DNA of 64,000 bases from Streptosporangiaceae bacterium NEAU-GS5 (GTDB lineage: Bacteria; Actinomycetota; Actinomycetes; Streptosporangiales; Streptosporangiaceae). The notes under the pieces were generated by a model. The model was given only the letters and a program-made list of their open reading frames with translations, had not been told where the DNA came from and made no database searches. Shown here in pieces: positions 47,472-56,719 of this stretch (positions within the stretch are counted from its first letter, which is position 1; each line of letters opens with the position of its first letter). The position numbers and the translations under genes are program-made. The stretch covers positions 169,731 to 233,730 of the forward strand of contig JAGFNW010000012.1 in the NCBI GenBank assembly GCA_017592665.1, written 5' to 3'.

Positions 47472-50400
47472 ATGCGGGAAAAATGGGTATCTGCTCTGCG
47501 ATCTAGGGTCACTGGGGGCGGGCCGTACGGTCTCCTGAGTCCTGACGCGCTGGAGGAGGCGGTGTCGTTATTCGCCTGGACAACCGACCCGCGCGACATT
47601 CCAGAGAGTTGTCACCTCATCGGCCTGCTGCACTGGCGCCGGGCTGAGGCGCTCGGAGATGAACGGGCCCGAGGCGAGATCGACATCGCTCTCCCGCTTT
47701 TGTTCGTGTTGAACGAGTCTCGATCCCGGCTGCCACTCCCTGAACCGGTGACGGCGGTACTTCCGCCGGACATTCTGCTGCCCGAGGAGTCCGACACGAG
47801 CTGGCGCCGCCTCATCGTCCTGCTTGAACCGTGGTTCACGAATCGAGGTGACCCGCACAGCCTGCGGCTGGCCGTGAGCGCCGGACGCAACGCCGTGCGC
47901 GACACCTACCGCGGGCATTCCGAGCGGGTGAGCCGCCTGGGTTTCCTGGGCTCCGCATTGCAGGCCTTGCACGAGCACACCGGGGATATGGGCGCACTGG
48001 AGGAGGCGATCGAAATCTCGGCGGCCGCGGCGCAGGAGGCGCGCACGGCGGAGGACACGGCGCAGAGCCTGACCGGTCTCGCCCTCTGCCTTCGGTTGCA
48101 GGCTGAGCGCACAGGCGGGCTTCAACCGCTCCGGCGGGCCATCGACGTGTATCGACGTGCGTTGACCGTCATACCGGAGGGTCATGATCAGCGCGACGTT
48201 CTCCTCGGCGGGCTGAGTGTCGCTTTGCGCCGCCTGTACGACGTCACCGGCGACCCGGCGGCGCTCGAGGAGGCCGTCACGATGAGCTCCGCGGCCGTCG
48301 ACGCCGGATCTGAGGGTGATCCTGGACGCGTGGTCAGCCTCGTGAACCACGGCAACGTGCTTCTCGCGCAGTTCGAACGTACGGGAAGCCAGTCCGTCCT
48401 TAATGAGGCGATCGCCACGGCACGCCGTGCGGCTTCTGCCGCGCCGCCCCACACATTGCTGCGGTGGTCATGTCTGTCCAACGTCGGCTTGCTGCTCCAG
48501 ACGCAGTTCGAGCAGACGGGCGACCTGACGGCGCTTGAGGAGTCCATCGAGGTCGGCCGCGCGGTGGTCGCCGCGACACCGGAGGGTCATCCCGACGCCG
48601 CGCGATATCAGTCGGCCCTGGCGACCCGGCTGCGGGATCGTTTCGCCCGGACGGGCGATCTCTCCGCGTTGGACGAGGCGATCTCGCTTGGCGAGGTGGC
48701 GGTGCGGACGACTCCCGCCGATCACCCTATTCGGGGGATATTCCTGGGCGCCCAAGCCGGCGCGCTGCAAGCCAAAGCCAGGCACACCGGCGACCCGGAC
48801 CTCCTGATGGAGGCGATCGACTGTTATCGGCTCGCAGCCCGTGCGATCGCCGACCGGCAGCGGGTGGCCGCCCTGACGAACCTGACCGGAGCCCTGTGCG
48901 CCTACTTTGATCGCACCGGGGAGACGGCCGCTCTCGAGGAGGCCGTCGCGGTCGGCGGCCAAGCGCTCGCCGAGGTCTCCGACCACGCCCCTCACCGGGC
49001 GCTCTGCCAGCTCAACCTGGCCCGCGCACTGACCATCCAGGCAGAGGACACCGGTGACGACCTGCTGATCGAGGAGGCGGTAGTTCTGCTGGAGGCGGCC
49101 GCCGCCACGGAGAGCGCCCGGCCCATGATCCGAGTCGAGGCGGCCCGGGGCGTGGGACGGCTGGCGATGCTCCTCGGCCAGACCGAACGGGCGGCGCAGG
49201 GATACGCCCTCGCCGTCCGGCTGCTGCCGCGATTGGCGGCGCGTAGCCTCGCGTGGGCCGATGCGACCCATTGGCTGGCCGAGTACGCGCGACTCGCCGG
49301 AGACGCCGCGGCCTGTGCCGTAGCGGTGGGGCGGCCCGAGGAAGCGGTCGAGTTACTCGAAACGGGGCGAGGCGTACTGCTCGCGCAGTCCATGGAGGCA
49401 CGCACCGATCTGACCGAACTACGGGAAAGGGACGAGGACCTCGCGGACCGGTTCTCCTACCTGTGCGGCCGGCTCGACGCGGACGAAGGCGCGCGCGAAG
49501 ACGCCATTGAAAGTGCGGGGGCACGCGACGACGAGGGTATCCGCGAGAGCACGGGCATCAGCGCCCCTGACCAGCGGCGCGAACTTGCCGAGGAGTTGGT
49601 CACGCTGATCGCCCGGATCCGGACGCTGCCTGGTCTCGACAGGTTTCTGCTGCCCCTACGAGCGGCCGACCTTCTGGCCGAAGCACACGACGGGCCGATC
49701 GTCATGATCAACATCAGCGAGTACCGTTGCGATGCGCTGATCTTGACGGACAAAGGTGTCCAGGTGCAGGAGCTCCCCGACCTGACTGCCGCGGACGTGC
49801 GTGCCAGGCTCGACGCGATGCACCAGGCGCTCGGCCGGACATCGAGCGCGCCGCGTGATAGCCGGCAGGCCGAGCAGGTCATGCATGCCACGCTGGGCTG
49901 GCTCTGGGACGCCGTCACCGGGCCGATCCTGCAGCGGCTCTCGATAACCGGTGGTCCGGACGCGGGCCAGGATCTCGGCCGCGTATGGTGGGTCCCCTGC
50001 GGGACGCTGGCCTTCTTCCCGCTGCACGCGGCCGGTCACCATCGTGACGAGCCGGGGCCGGAGCGCCGGACCGTTGTCGATCGTGTCGTGTCCTCCTACA
50101 GCGCGACCGTACGGGCGCTCACGCACGCACGGGCCAGGGCCGCTCGACGGCCGGCCGGGAATCCGAAGATGGTGGCCGTCGCGATGCCGCGCACGCCGGG
50201 AGCCGGCAACCTGCCAGGAACCCTGCGGGAGCTCGATCATCTCAGCCGGCTCTTTCCCGACATCGACCGCCTGGTAGGTGAGGACGCCACCCGCGACGCG
50301 GTGTTGTCCGGCATCGCCGCGGGGACCTGGGCGCACTTCGCCTGTCACGCGGCCGCCGACCCAGCCGACCCGTCCGGCAGCCACCTGCTGGTCCACGACC

Positions 50401-50756
50401 ACGCGCGCCGGCCGCTCACTGTGCTGGACGTTTCGCGACTACGGCTGGACAAGTGCGAGCTCGCCTATCTGTCGGCATGCAACACCGCGATCACCGCGCC
50501 CGAGGTGGCCGACGAGTGCGTGCACGCGGTCACCGCGTTCCAGCTGGCGGGATACCCCTACGTGGTGGGCACGTTGTGGGAGATCAACGACGCGGTCGCG
50601 GCGGAGATCGCCGCCGTGGTCTACGAGGATCTGGCGGCCGGCGGATCCGACCCGGCGCGTTCCGGGCGCTGCCTGCATCGGGCGACACGTATGGTCCGTG
50701 ACCGTTACCCGCACCTTCCCACTCTGTGGGCCGCGCACATCCACATGGGCGCATAG
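47472..50756 (+). CDS. TPR-CHAT protease, second copy, 1094 aa
   Basis: ATG 47472 starts MREKWVSALRSRVTGG. TPR-like repeats fill residues about 100-610 (core 'RLYDVTGDPAALEEAVTMSSAAV', 'QFEQTGDLTALEESIEVGRAV'). The CHAT domain (about 790-1094) carries His959 (FACHA) and Cys1003 (LSACNTA) and ends LWAAHIHMGA, clearly paralogous to the end of the first copy. The region around 665-700 (DADEGAREDAIESAGARDDEGIRES) is an acidic linker. It lies in the cytosol, like its paralogue. Confidence 0.93.
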   Translation: MREKWVSALRSRVTGGGPYGLLSPDALEEAVSLFAWTTDPRDIPESCHLIGLLHWRRAEALGDERARGEIDIALPLLFVLNESRSRLPLPEPVTAVLPPDILLPEESDTSWRRLIVLLEPWFTNRGDPHSLRLAVSAGRNAVRDTYRGHSERVSRLGFLGSALQALHEHTGDMGALEEAIEISAAAAQEARTAEDTAQSLTGLALCLRLQAERTGGLQPLRRAIDVYRRALTVIPEGHDQRDVLLGGLSVALRRLYDVTGDPAALEEAVTMSSAAVDAGSEGDPGRVVSLVNHGNVLLAQFERTGSQSVLNEAIATARRAASAAPPHTLLRWSCLSNVGLLLQTQFEQTGDLTALEESIEVGRAVVAATPEGHPDAARYQSALATRLRDRFARTGDLSALDEAISLGEVAVRTTPADHPIRGIFLGAQAGALQAKARHTGDPDLLMEAIDCYRLAARAIADRQRVAALTNLTGALCAYFDRTGETAALEEAVAVGGQALAEVSDHAPHRALCQLNLARALTIQAEDTGDDLLIEEAVVLLEAAAATESARPMIRVEAARGVGRLAMLLGQTERAAQGYALAVRLLPRLAARSLAWADATHWLAEYARLAGDAAACAVAVGRPEEAVELLETGRGVLLAQSMEARTDLTELRERDEDLADRFSYLCGRLDADEGAREDAIESAGARDDEGIRESTGISAPDQRRELAEELVTLIARIRTLPGLDRFLLPLRAADLLAEAHDGPIVMINISEYRCDALILTDKGVQVQELPDLTAADVRARLDAMHQALGRTSSAPRDSRQAEQVMHATLGWLWDAVTGPILQRLSITGGPDAGQDLGRVWWVPCGTLAFFPLHAAGHHRDEPGPERRTVVDRVVSSYSATVRALTHARARAARRPAGNPKMVAVAMPRTPGAGNLPGTLRELDHLSRLFPDIDRLVGEDATRDAVLSGIAAGTWAHFACHAAADPADPSGSHLLVHDHARRPLTVLDVSRLRLDKCELAYLSACNTAITAPEVADECVHAVTAFQLAGYPYVVGTLWEINDAVAAEIAAVVYEDLAAGGSDPARSGRCLHRATRMVRDRYPHLPTLWAAHIHMGA

Positions 50757-50769
50757 CGCGTCCTTCATG

Positions 50770-50790
50770 AGTCTCAGCCTGCCTGAGACT
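50770..50790. terminator. Hairpin overlapping the end of the RDD gene
   Basis: AGTCTCAG (50770-50777) and CTGAGACT (50783-50790) form a perfect 8-bp stem with a 5-base loop, between the convergent CHAT and RDD genes. Its right side lies within the last codons of the RDD gene. Confidence 0.5.
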
Positions 50791-51493
50791 TCACCACGAC
50801 GGTCGTCGCGGCTTTGTCATGCAGGCATTGGCGTGCCACGGGATCTTGGAAGAGCCAGAGGCTGTCGGCGAGCGAGAAGAGCCCGCCGACGAAGGGAACG
50901 GCCGGTATCAGGGCATATACCGCCGACCTTCGCGCGGCCATGCGTGAGGTGATCGGCTCACGCGTAGAGAGGTCGACTACTTTGATCTTCATGGCGCGCT
51001 TGCCGATGGTGCGGCCCCAGCGCGCGTGCTGGATCCAGTCGTAGAAGAAGTTCACGACGGCCGTGAAGGGGCCGATCAGGAGCGCCCACTTCAATGTGGA
51101 CAACTCCAGGGTGAAGATCGTCTGCGGGTCGGGCGAGCGGTTGTCGGCCACCTGACGCATGAGCTCGGAGAAGTCGTCGGAGAGCCAGATCACGATCAAC
51201 ACATAGGCCGGAGAGGTCAGGACGCCGACGACCAGATTGTCGATCAGCCTGGCCAGCAGGCGCTCCCCCGGCCCGGCGAGCGTCGGGTCGGTCATGGGCC
51301 TGCCGTACGCGGGCCGGCCCGGCGGCCACTGCACGCCCGGCTGTAAACCCGGCGCATGGCCGGGCGGGTAGCCCGCGCCGCCGGTCGCGGGCGGGCCGTA
51401 CGGCTGAGGCGGCGGCCCGTACGGCTGAGGTGGCGGCGGATGGGAGCCGGCTCCCGGGCCGGCCCAGCCATGATCGTCAGGGGGTTCGGACAT
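50774..51493 (-). CDS. RDD-family membrane protein with proline-rich N-terminus
   Basis: ATG 51493 (MSEPPDDHGWAGPGAG) follows GAGGATG. The 239-residue protein has a Pro/Gly/Tyr-rich cytosolic tail (repeats of PQPYGPP, about residues 20-70), then the RDD domain with GERLLARLIDNLVVGVL, helices at about 88-107 and 131-150, the family motif GRTIGKRAMKIKVVD and a last helix region ALIPAVPFVGGLFSLADSLWL. RDD proteins are small-molecule or ion transporters or sensors of unclear role. Confidence 0.9.
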   Translation of the reverse strand: MSEPPDDHGWAGPGAGSHPPPPQPYGPPPQPYGPPATGGAGYPPGHAPGLQPGVQWPPGRPAYGRPMTDPTLAGPGERLLARLIDNLVVGVLTSPAYVLIVIWLSDDFSELMRQVADNRSPDPQTIFTLELSTLKWALLIGPFTAVVNFFYDWIQHARWGRTIGKRAMKIKVVDLSTREPITSRMAARRSAVYALIPAVPFVGGLFSLADSLWLFQDPVARQCLHDKAATTVVVKSQAG

Positions 51494-51570
51494 GGGGCCA
51501 TCATCCTCAGATATCCGACGATGTCGATCTGACTTCTCTCTGGAATGGCCCGCTGTTACGGCGATGGGCT

Positions 51571-52536
51571 TCAACGCCCGGGTGTCGGCGGACTGCCAGC
51601 CCAGTGCTTTTGGAGGTCGGTGGCGCCCTTGTAGTCGGCTATGTCGGCGGGCAGGCCGGCGATGACGGCGGTGAGCCGGCGCCACCATGGCTCGACGGTG
51701 GCCAGCTCAGTGAAGGGCTGCCGGTACGTACGGATCAAGAAGAGCACGGCGTTCGACGGCGCCAAACGTATGACGTGCTGCACCTCCACGCGCAGGTGCA
51801 GTGCCGACATGAGATCGTCCCCGGCAAGGGGCGGTTGTCCGGATATCCGGTCGCGCGCGGCTTCCAGAGAGTGATCCAGATCCGCGTCCGCGCTCACCGC
51901 CCAGTTGGTCCGGCGGAAGCACGCGCCAGGCTGCATCCGTTTGATGAAGCTCTCGGCCCGGGGTATCGCGCCGCCGGCGTAGTCGCGTGGCACGGGACCG
52001 TGGATCTCGAGGAAGGACATGCCGAGGTCGAAGTCGAATGACCAGTTGCCGGCGAAGGTCACCACGCCCGCGTCGAGAAAGAACGTGTCCTCCCGCTCGT
52101 CGAGCAGGACCATGTCGTCGGGCACCTGCGAGGCGGCGAAAAGCAGGGGCGGCGCGGGCAGGGAGCTGTCGTCGCCGCGGCGGAACCACTGCTCGGCGCC
52201 GAGTCGGCGATTGGTCCACAGCCAGCCGCCGGCCTCCCGGCGCAGGCTCATGGAGGCGGGCTGCGCCTGGGCGGCCTGGCCGAGAAGGTAGATCAGCGCG
52301 TCCCACGACGCCTCCCGCATGTGCGGCAGCTCCGCGTAGCGGGCGCGGTCGGCGGCGAGGATGCGGCGCCGTGTCGCCAGGTAGTCCTCGTACTCGTCGT
52401 CGATGTCCACCACCGTCGAGCCCCATGCCCCGATCTCGGTCCGGCGCTCGGCGGGCGCCGGCTCGAGGTTCACCGAGTACGTGAACGTGTCGGCGTCGAG
52501 GGGCCAGGGAAACGACGTCAGGCCGGTTGCGCTCAC
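51571..52536 (-). CDS. DUF3445 haem-dependent oxidative N-demethylase (dimethylamine monooxygenase-type)
   Basis: GTG 52536 overlaps the reductase stop (GTGA) and follows GGAGG with 7 bases of spacing. The 321-residue protein carries the DUF3445 core: QVPDDMVLLDE, AGVVTFAGNWSFDFDLGMSFLEIHGPVP, ESFIKRMQPGACFRRTNWAV. Family members bind haem and oxidatively remove methyl groups from secondary amines, yielding formaldehyde. With the two upstream genes this makes a complete Dmm-like system. The true substrate is unproven. Confidence 0.85.
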   Translation of the reverse strand: MSATGLTSFPWPLDADTFTYSVNLEPAPAERRTEIGAWGSTVVDIDDEYEDYLATRRRILAADRARYAELPHMREASWDALIYLLGQAAQAQPASMSLRREAGGWLWTNRRLGAEQWFRRGDDSSLPAPPLLFAASQVPDDMVLLDEREDTFFLDAGVVTFAGNWSFDFDLGMSFLEIHGPVPRDYAGGAIPRAESFIKRMQPGACFRRTNWAVSADADLDHSLEAARDRISGQPPLAGDDLMSALHLRVEVQHVIRLAPSNAVLFLIRTYRQPFTELATVEPWWRRLTAVIAGLPADIADYKGATDLQKHWAGSPPTPGR

Positions 52537-53477
52537 AGGTCGACCTCCAGGGTGGTCCGGCCGCGGGAGACGCACGGCATGAACGCGCCGTCCGCGCGTT
52601 CGGCGTCGGTGAGGTAGAAATCGCGGTGCTCCGGCTCGCCCGACACCAGGTGCAACCGGCACTCGCCGCACACACCGTTGCGGCACAGATAGGAGGTGTG
52701 CGACCCGTCGTTCAACAGCGCGTCCAGCATGCTGGTGTCCTTCGGGACCTCGACGCATCTGCCGGAGCGGCGCAGTCGCACCGTGAAGGGCGCGCCGGCG
52801 GTGAGCGCGGCGTCGAAGCGTTCGAAGTGGAGGCGTTGCTCGGGCCAGCCGCCGGCCCGGGCGGCGTCGAGGACGGCCTCCATCATCGGCTCAGGCCCGC
52901 AGGTGTAAAGGTGAGTGCCCATCGGCTGTGATCCGAGCCGGTGGGCCAGCTCCGCCATGAGCTGGTGCCGTCGCCGGACGATGCGGAGCCGGGCGCCGCA
53001 CATCCGCGACAGTTCCTCTACGTGGGGTCCGTCCGGCCCGTCCGACGTCGCGTACACGAGCGCGAAGTCCCGGCCGAGCCGCAGCGCCTCCCTGACGTGG
53101 GCCAGCAGTGGCGTGATCCCAATGCCGCCGGCGACGTAGAGGTGGCGGCGTGCGCCGGCGACCGGCGGGAACGCCGACCGTGGAGCCCAGGCGAGCACGG
53201 TGTCACCAGCTCGGAGGCCGTGCAGCCAGGCCGAGCCGCCGGAGCCCGTGGGCCTGCGCAGCACCGAGATCGTGTAGCTGTCCGGATCGAGCCCCGCGTT
53301 CGTCAGCGAGTACGCGTTGCGGCGTCCCGTGTCCGCGCCGCACGCCACGACGAGATGGCTTCCCGGCGGGAACGAAGGGAGCCGGACACCGTCCTGGCGG
53401 ACCATCGTCAACTGCTTGACGCCTGGCCCGATCCGTCGTGTGTCGCACACCCGCAGCAGGAGCCCGTTCTCGCTCAT
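52533..53477 (-). CDS. Phthalate-dioxygenase-reductase-like flavin/2Fe-2S reductase
   Basis: The 314-residue protein starts at ATG 53477 inside the last copy of a tandem repeat. Order: flavin domain (RRNAYSLTN, about 53-61), NAD domain (YVAGGIGITPLLAHVREAL, about 113-131; LYTCGPEPMMEAVL, about 185-198) and a C-terminal plant-type ferredoxin with CRNGVCGECRLH and a last Cys at FMPCVS (about 235-314). It should feed electrons from NAD(P)H to the DUF3445 haem enzyme, whose gene overlaps its stop. Confidence 0.92.
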   Translation of the reverse strand: MSENGLLLRVCDTRRIGPGVKQLTMVRQDGVRLPSFPPGSHLVVACGADTGRRNAYSLTNAGLDPDSYTISVLRRPTGSGGSAWLHGLRAGDTVLAWAPRSAFPPVAGARRHLYVAGGIGITPLLAHVREALRLGRDFALVYATSDGPDGPHVEELSRMCGARLRIVRRRHQLMAELAHRLGSQPMGTHLYTCGPEPMMEAVLDAARAGGWPEQRLHFERFDAALTAGAPFTVRLRRSGRCVEVPKDTSMLDALLNDGSHTSYLCRNGVCGECRLHLVSGEPEHRDFYLTDAERADGAFMPCVSRGRTTLEVDL

Positions 53478-53592
53478 GGCATGTTCGGCTTCATGGCATG
53501 TTCGGCTTCATGGCATGTTCGGCTTCATGGCATGTTCGGCTTCATGGCATGTTTCGGCTTCATGGCATGTTTCGGCTTCATGGCATGTTCGG
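53474..53592 (-). repeat. Seven-copy 17/18-bp tandem repeat at the DmmA-reductase junction, each copy an ATGA overlap
   Basis: On the coding (minus) strand the unit is CCGAACATGCCATGAAG (17 bp), with two 18-bp copies (CCGAAACATGCCATGAAG) next to the DmmA-like gene. The DmmA stop is the TGA of the first copy and the reductase ATG is that of the last. Reading down: DmmA ends ...NMP-TGA; then come overlapping micro-frames MKPKHAMKPKHAMKPNMP and three of MKPNMP, each ending in a TGA that overlaps the next ATG. Confidence 0.93.
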
Positions 53593-54141
53593 CGGGGCGG
53601 AGACGGCGCCGAGACGGGCGGCGTAGCGGGGCGAGAAGTGGGCGTGGACGGCCAGCGCGGCGCCGCAGTGGCGGCAGGTGGTCAGATGCGCCGTCACTCC
53701 GGCGTTCTGCCGGCGGCAGGCGACGCACCAGATGTTCATGGCTCGCGGCTCGTGCCCGCCCGGGGGCGCCGCGTGGCAGCACACCTCCGCCGAGACCGCT
53801 CCGGCGGCCAGCACCGCCGACCTGATCATCAGCACGTCGCGCTCCGGCCCGGTGACCAGCACCCGAAGGCCGACGAACGCCGTATCGATCGCGTGCGCGA
53901 CGGCCGGGACGATGTCCTCCGCGCGAGCCGCGGACAGTCTCTCGCAGGGACGGCGGAGCTCGGCGATCCGGGCCAGCCATCGCTCGGCTGTCTCCGCCGC
54001 CTGCGTATCGGTGCCGACCGTGATGACCAGGAACGATGCCCCGCGCTCGTCGATCGGAGGCGGATCCGCGGGCCAGCGGGGCAGGTTCGTGCTCGCGCCC
54101 GGAATCTGGTGGCGCGTGGTGCCGCGATCAGAAGCGGACAA
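53578..54141 (-). CDS. DmmA-like subunit with C-terminal zinc ribbon
   Basis: The most upstream plausible start is TTG 54141, with AAGG nine bases before; a shorter start is possible. The 187-residue protein has an alpha/beta N-terminal part (SFLVITVGTDTQAAETAERWLA, VLVTGPERDVLMIRSAVLAAGAVSAEV) and a zinc ribbon CVACRRQNAG...CRHCGAALAVHAHFSPRYAARLGAV, which is the hallmark of the dimethylamine monooxygenase subunit DmmA family. It ends PPNMP inside the first tandem-repeat copy. First gene of the amine demethylation operon. Confidence 0.82.
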   Translation of the reverse strand: MSASDRGTTRHQIPGASTNLPRWPADPPPIDERGASFLVITVGTDTQAAETAERWLARIAELRRPCERLSAARAEDIVPAVAHAIDTAFVGLRVLVTGPERDVLMIRSAVLAAGAVSAEVCCHAAPPGGHEPRAMNIWCVACRRQNAGVTAHLTTCRHCGAALAVHAHFSPRYAARLGAVSAPPNMP

Positions 54142-55190
54142 AGATATACACCTTGCGCGGACACGCGCGGACGGTCCAGGTCACGTCGTTCTCCTCGATC
54201 GTCGTCCTGCCTTGAGCATGGACCCTGCGACAGGGGTCCGTCTTCTCATTTTGGTCGATTAGGTGACAAGATGACCAGTAAGCGCTAGTGGAATACCAGG
54301 TCGGTGAGCAGTTCGGCGACGGTCTTGGAACGTCATTGCGATGCCGCCGAATCGCCCAGATGCGTAGGTGTCCGGCGAGCCGAAGCAACGGCCCGGCCAT
54401 CAGATAGGCGCCCACGGCAAGGCCGTAACCGAGATAGATCCACTGACCGGCTGTCAAGGGCTTGATGCCCGCGACGAACGGATACCACAGCGCGCTGAAC
54501 TCGGGCGTGTAGAAGCAGATCGGACCCTCGTAGTTGCCGGCCCCATCAGGCCAGCACACCTTCGGAACATCGATGTCGCCGAATACAGCCCCGTTGATCC
54601 CGACCCAGATCGACAGCCCGAGCGCCACGACCGTCACGAGGTCGGACAGCGCCGAGGCGTCCGGCTCGTAGCAGCGTACGGCCAGCGCGAAAGCCGCGGG
54701 AACCGCCGCGAACAGCAAATACCGCGGCCCCCAGAATGATGAACCGCCGCGCATACCGCCAGTACCCAGCGCAGTCGCCGGACGTACCAGGCCCGCTTGG
54801 CGGTCATCAGCGCCATCGCGGGCAGGGCTGCGGCCGTGCTGGCAACCCCGACGGCGACGGCGAGCCATCCCGGCCACGCCCTGTTTCCCAGGAGCGCGAC
54901 GGTCCCGATGAGCACGAGGATCGCGGTGAAGACCTCGCCGTTGTATCCCAGCTGGTGGTGGGCGAACATCGAAGCGAAGACCAGCAGCAGGATGAACCGC
55001 CGCAGGAGCGGCCGGGGCAGCCGGTTACGCAGCGCGAACCAGACGAATGCCACTCCCCCCATGAGGAGAAGAGGGTTGTAGCGCAGCGTCCACCAACTTG
55101 AGGCACCGCGCACCCGCCAAAACCGAGCAATGTCCCGCCACCATCCGGAGGCATCAACAATTGCTACGCACTGAGCGTTAGAATGGTATA
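54128..55190 (-). pseudogene. Frameshifted multi-pass membrane protein
   Basis: Two hydrophobic reading frames abut near 54715-54760. The upstream one gives WWTLRYNPLLLMGGVAFVWF, LLVFASMFAHHQLGYNGEVF and then LLGNRAWPGWLAVAVGVAS, and loses sense after RRLRWVLAV. The other frame continues GPRYLLFAAVPAAFALAV, IWVGINGAVFGDIDVPKVC, FYTPEFSALWYPFVAGI and IYLGYGLAVGAYLMAG. Together they form one polytopic protein with about 7 helices. No start or clean end is apparent. Family not recognised. Likely a pseudogene, or one indel in the sequence. Confidence 0.6.
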
Positions 55191-55659
55191 CGCGATTTCG
55201 AAATCGGTCCGGCTTCAGGTGGTCGCCAGACGCGGTCTCGCTTAGGTTCTGCCCGAAGGCGCGGCAGGGCCCTGATCTGCTGGCCGCGGAACTGCGGGAA
55301 TGATCGAGAACCTGTCGACGCGGCCCTGCTGCTGACCGACCGCCTACCTGTGGCCGGCACTGGCGCACAGTGCGTTTGCTGTTCGCCACCTGACGCCGTG
55401 GCGGCATGGCCACGACCGGGCGCAACCAAGACCAGGCACGATGAACACGAGCCGCTCAATTGGCCATCTCCGCCCTAGCATCGAGCGCGCTTCAATAGGG
55501 GGCTAGGGCAGAGATGGCAGATTCACATCTTGGTCGCCATGGCGACCTATGCCAGCGCGGGTGGTTCCGGCCGTCTCAGGCGAGAGAGGGCTCTGGCGAT
55601 TATCCTTTACAAGCGACTTCAGCGCCGATCGGCCCTGCGCCGGCTTGCCAGGGCGCCGA
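55191..55659. other. Non-coding or degenerate stretch
   Basis: No frame in these 470 bases has the codon bias of a real gene, and I recognise no RNA or mobile element. It lies between a broken membrane gene and a small secreted-protein gene. Confidence 0.4.
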
Positions 55660-55857
55660 TTAACAGATGGTCTGCACCGCCCCGGGACCGACCGGCGCCA
55701 AGTTCAGCTTGACGAGGTCGCGGGCCACGATGAGAGCACCGTCGGCTTCAGCGGGGCAGGAGTCAACCGCGGCGGAAGCAGAGTTCCCGGCGAGCAGCGG
55801 TAGCGACAGCGCGACGGTGGCTGCGGCCAGTGCGATTGTGCGGTGCATGCGACGCAT
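55660..55857 (-). CDS. Small secreted peptide, 65 aa
   Basis: From ATG 55857 (MRRMHRTIALAAATVALSLP) with GGAAGGA about 12 bases upstream. A clear signal peptide ends at NSASA-AVDS. The mature peptide is about 40 residues with two cysteines (DSCPAEAD and the last residue, QTIC), which could form one disulfide. No family recognised. It is the only convincing gene in a 4-kb degraded zone. Confidence 0.55.
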   Translation of the reverse strand: MRRMHRTIALAAATVALSLPLLAGNSASAAVDSCPAEADGALIVARDLVKLNLAPVGPGAVQTIC

Positions 55858-55899
55858 GGATGGTCGGTTCCTTCCGATGATGGCTTCGCCGCCACTCAT

Positions 55900-56719
55900 G
55901 GTGGCGACATCAATCCGTAGAGTTATAGCACCATCATTGGCGGGTCACGTTTGATGGCCATCTCGTACGGCGCACCCGATACGAATGCGAGCGGATGCGC
56001 TACGCCGACTTCCCCCCTGGCCATTGGCCGTTACTCATCACATCTCACGGAAATCCGGGACGAAAATCGCTTTGCTGAGTCCATCCACAAGAATGGGCGC
56101 AACAGGCTACCGGCGTGTTCGGTATTTCAGCACGACATATGACTGTTTGCCATCGCGATGCCGTGGTCCGCATGAGCGGGCTTGTGATCTTCCAACAGCC
56201 ACGACAACTTATTTACGTTGTGCGACACCAGAATGCGTGGACCTGTACCACACAGAGTCCGGGCATTGCCATTTCCGTACCGACCCGAGCTTTTTCTCTA
56301 TGACGTCAAATTCATCCGCAGGGTCTGACCCAATATTTGGAAGGTCGGCACCGCGTCTCCGGCATATATTGATCACTGCGCTCAGGTCAACGTTTCTGCG
56401 GCACATACGACATGATCTGAAAGGATTTCCAGGCCGACCACGCGAACCACGAGCTGGGTTAGTCCAGGTCGGATGGTCAGGGACGAGATGTGTGACCACA
56501 GCGACCCGCCAGAGTCCTCGGTCGGAATGACCCGGTGATCAACAGCGATACCCGTGCCGGACGACGCTCATGCCATAGAGCGCTCGGAGAGCATCTGCGC
56601 GACTATCTTCGGATGCGGATCACCACGGCCGCGCACCGCCACCAGGCAGCTGGCCGGGCGGCGCTAACGCGCACACGACGCGGTTGCGTCCACTGGAGTG
56701 GTGTACGAGTTTGACCTGG
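55900..56719. other. Low-GC stretch without recognisable genes
   Basis: About 820 bases with visibly lower GC than the rest of the window, notably around 55900-56420. Short frames exist but none shows family features I can name. One plus-strand frame contains CATPECVDLYHTESGHC, loosely zinc-binding-like, but it has no start signal. Probably foreign or decayed DNA. Confidence 0.35.

Noticed and set aside
53474..53592. CRISPR array
   Set aside because: The 17/18-bp units are directly adjacent with no spacers, and there are no cas genes.
53438..53626. Repetitive plus-strand peptide (RLHGMFGFMACSASW repeats) across the 17-bp array
   Set aside because: It is explained as the antisense of the ATGA junction repeats; no ribosome site, no domain.
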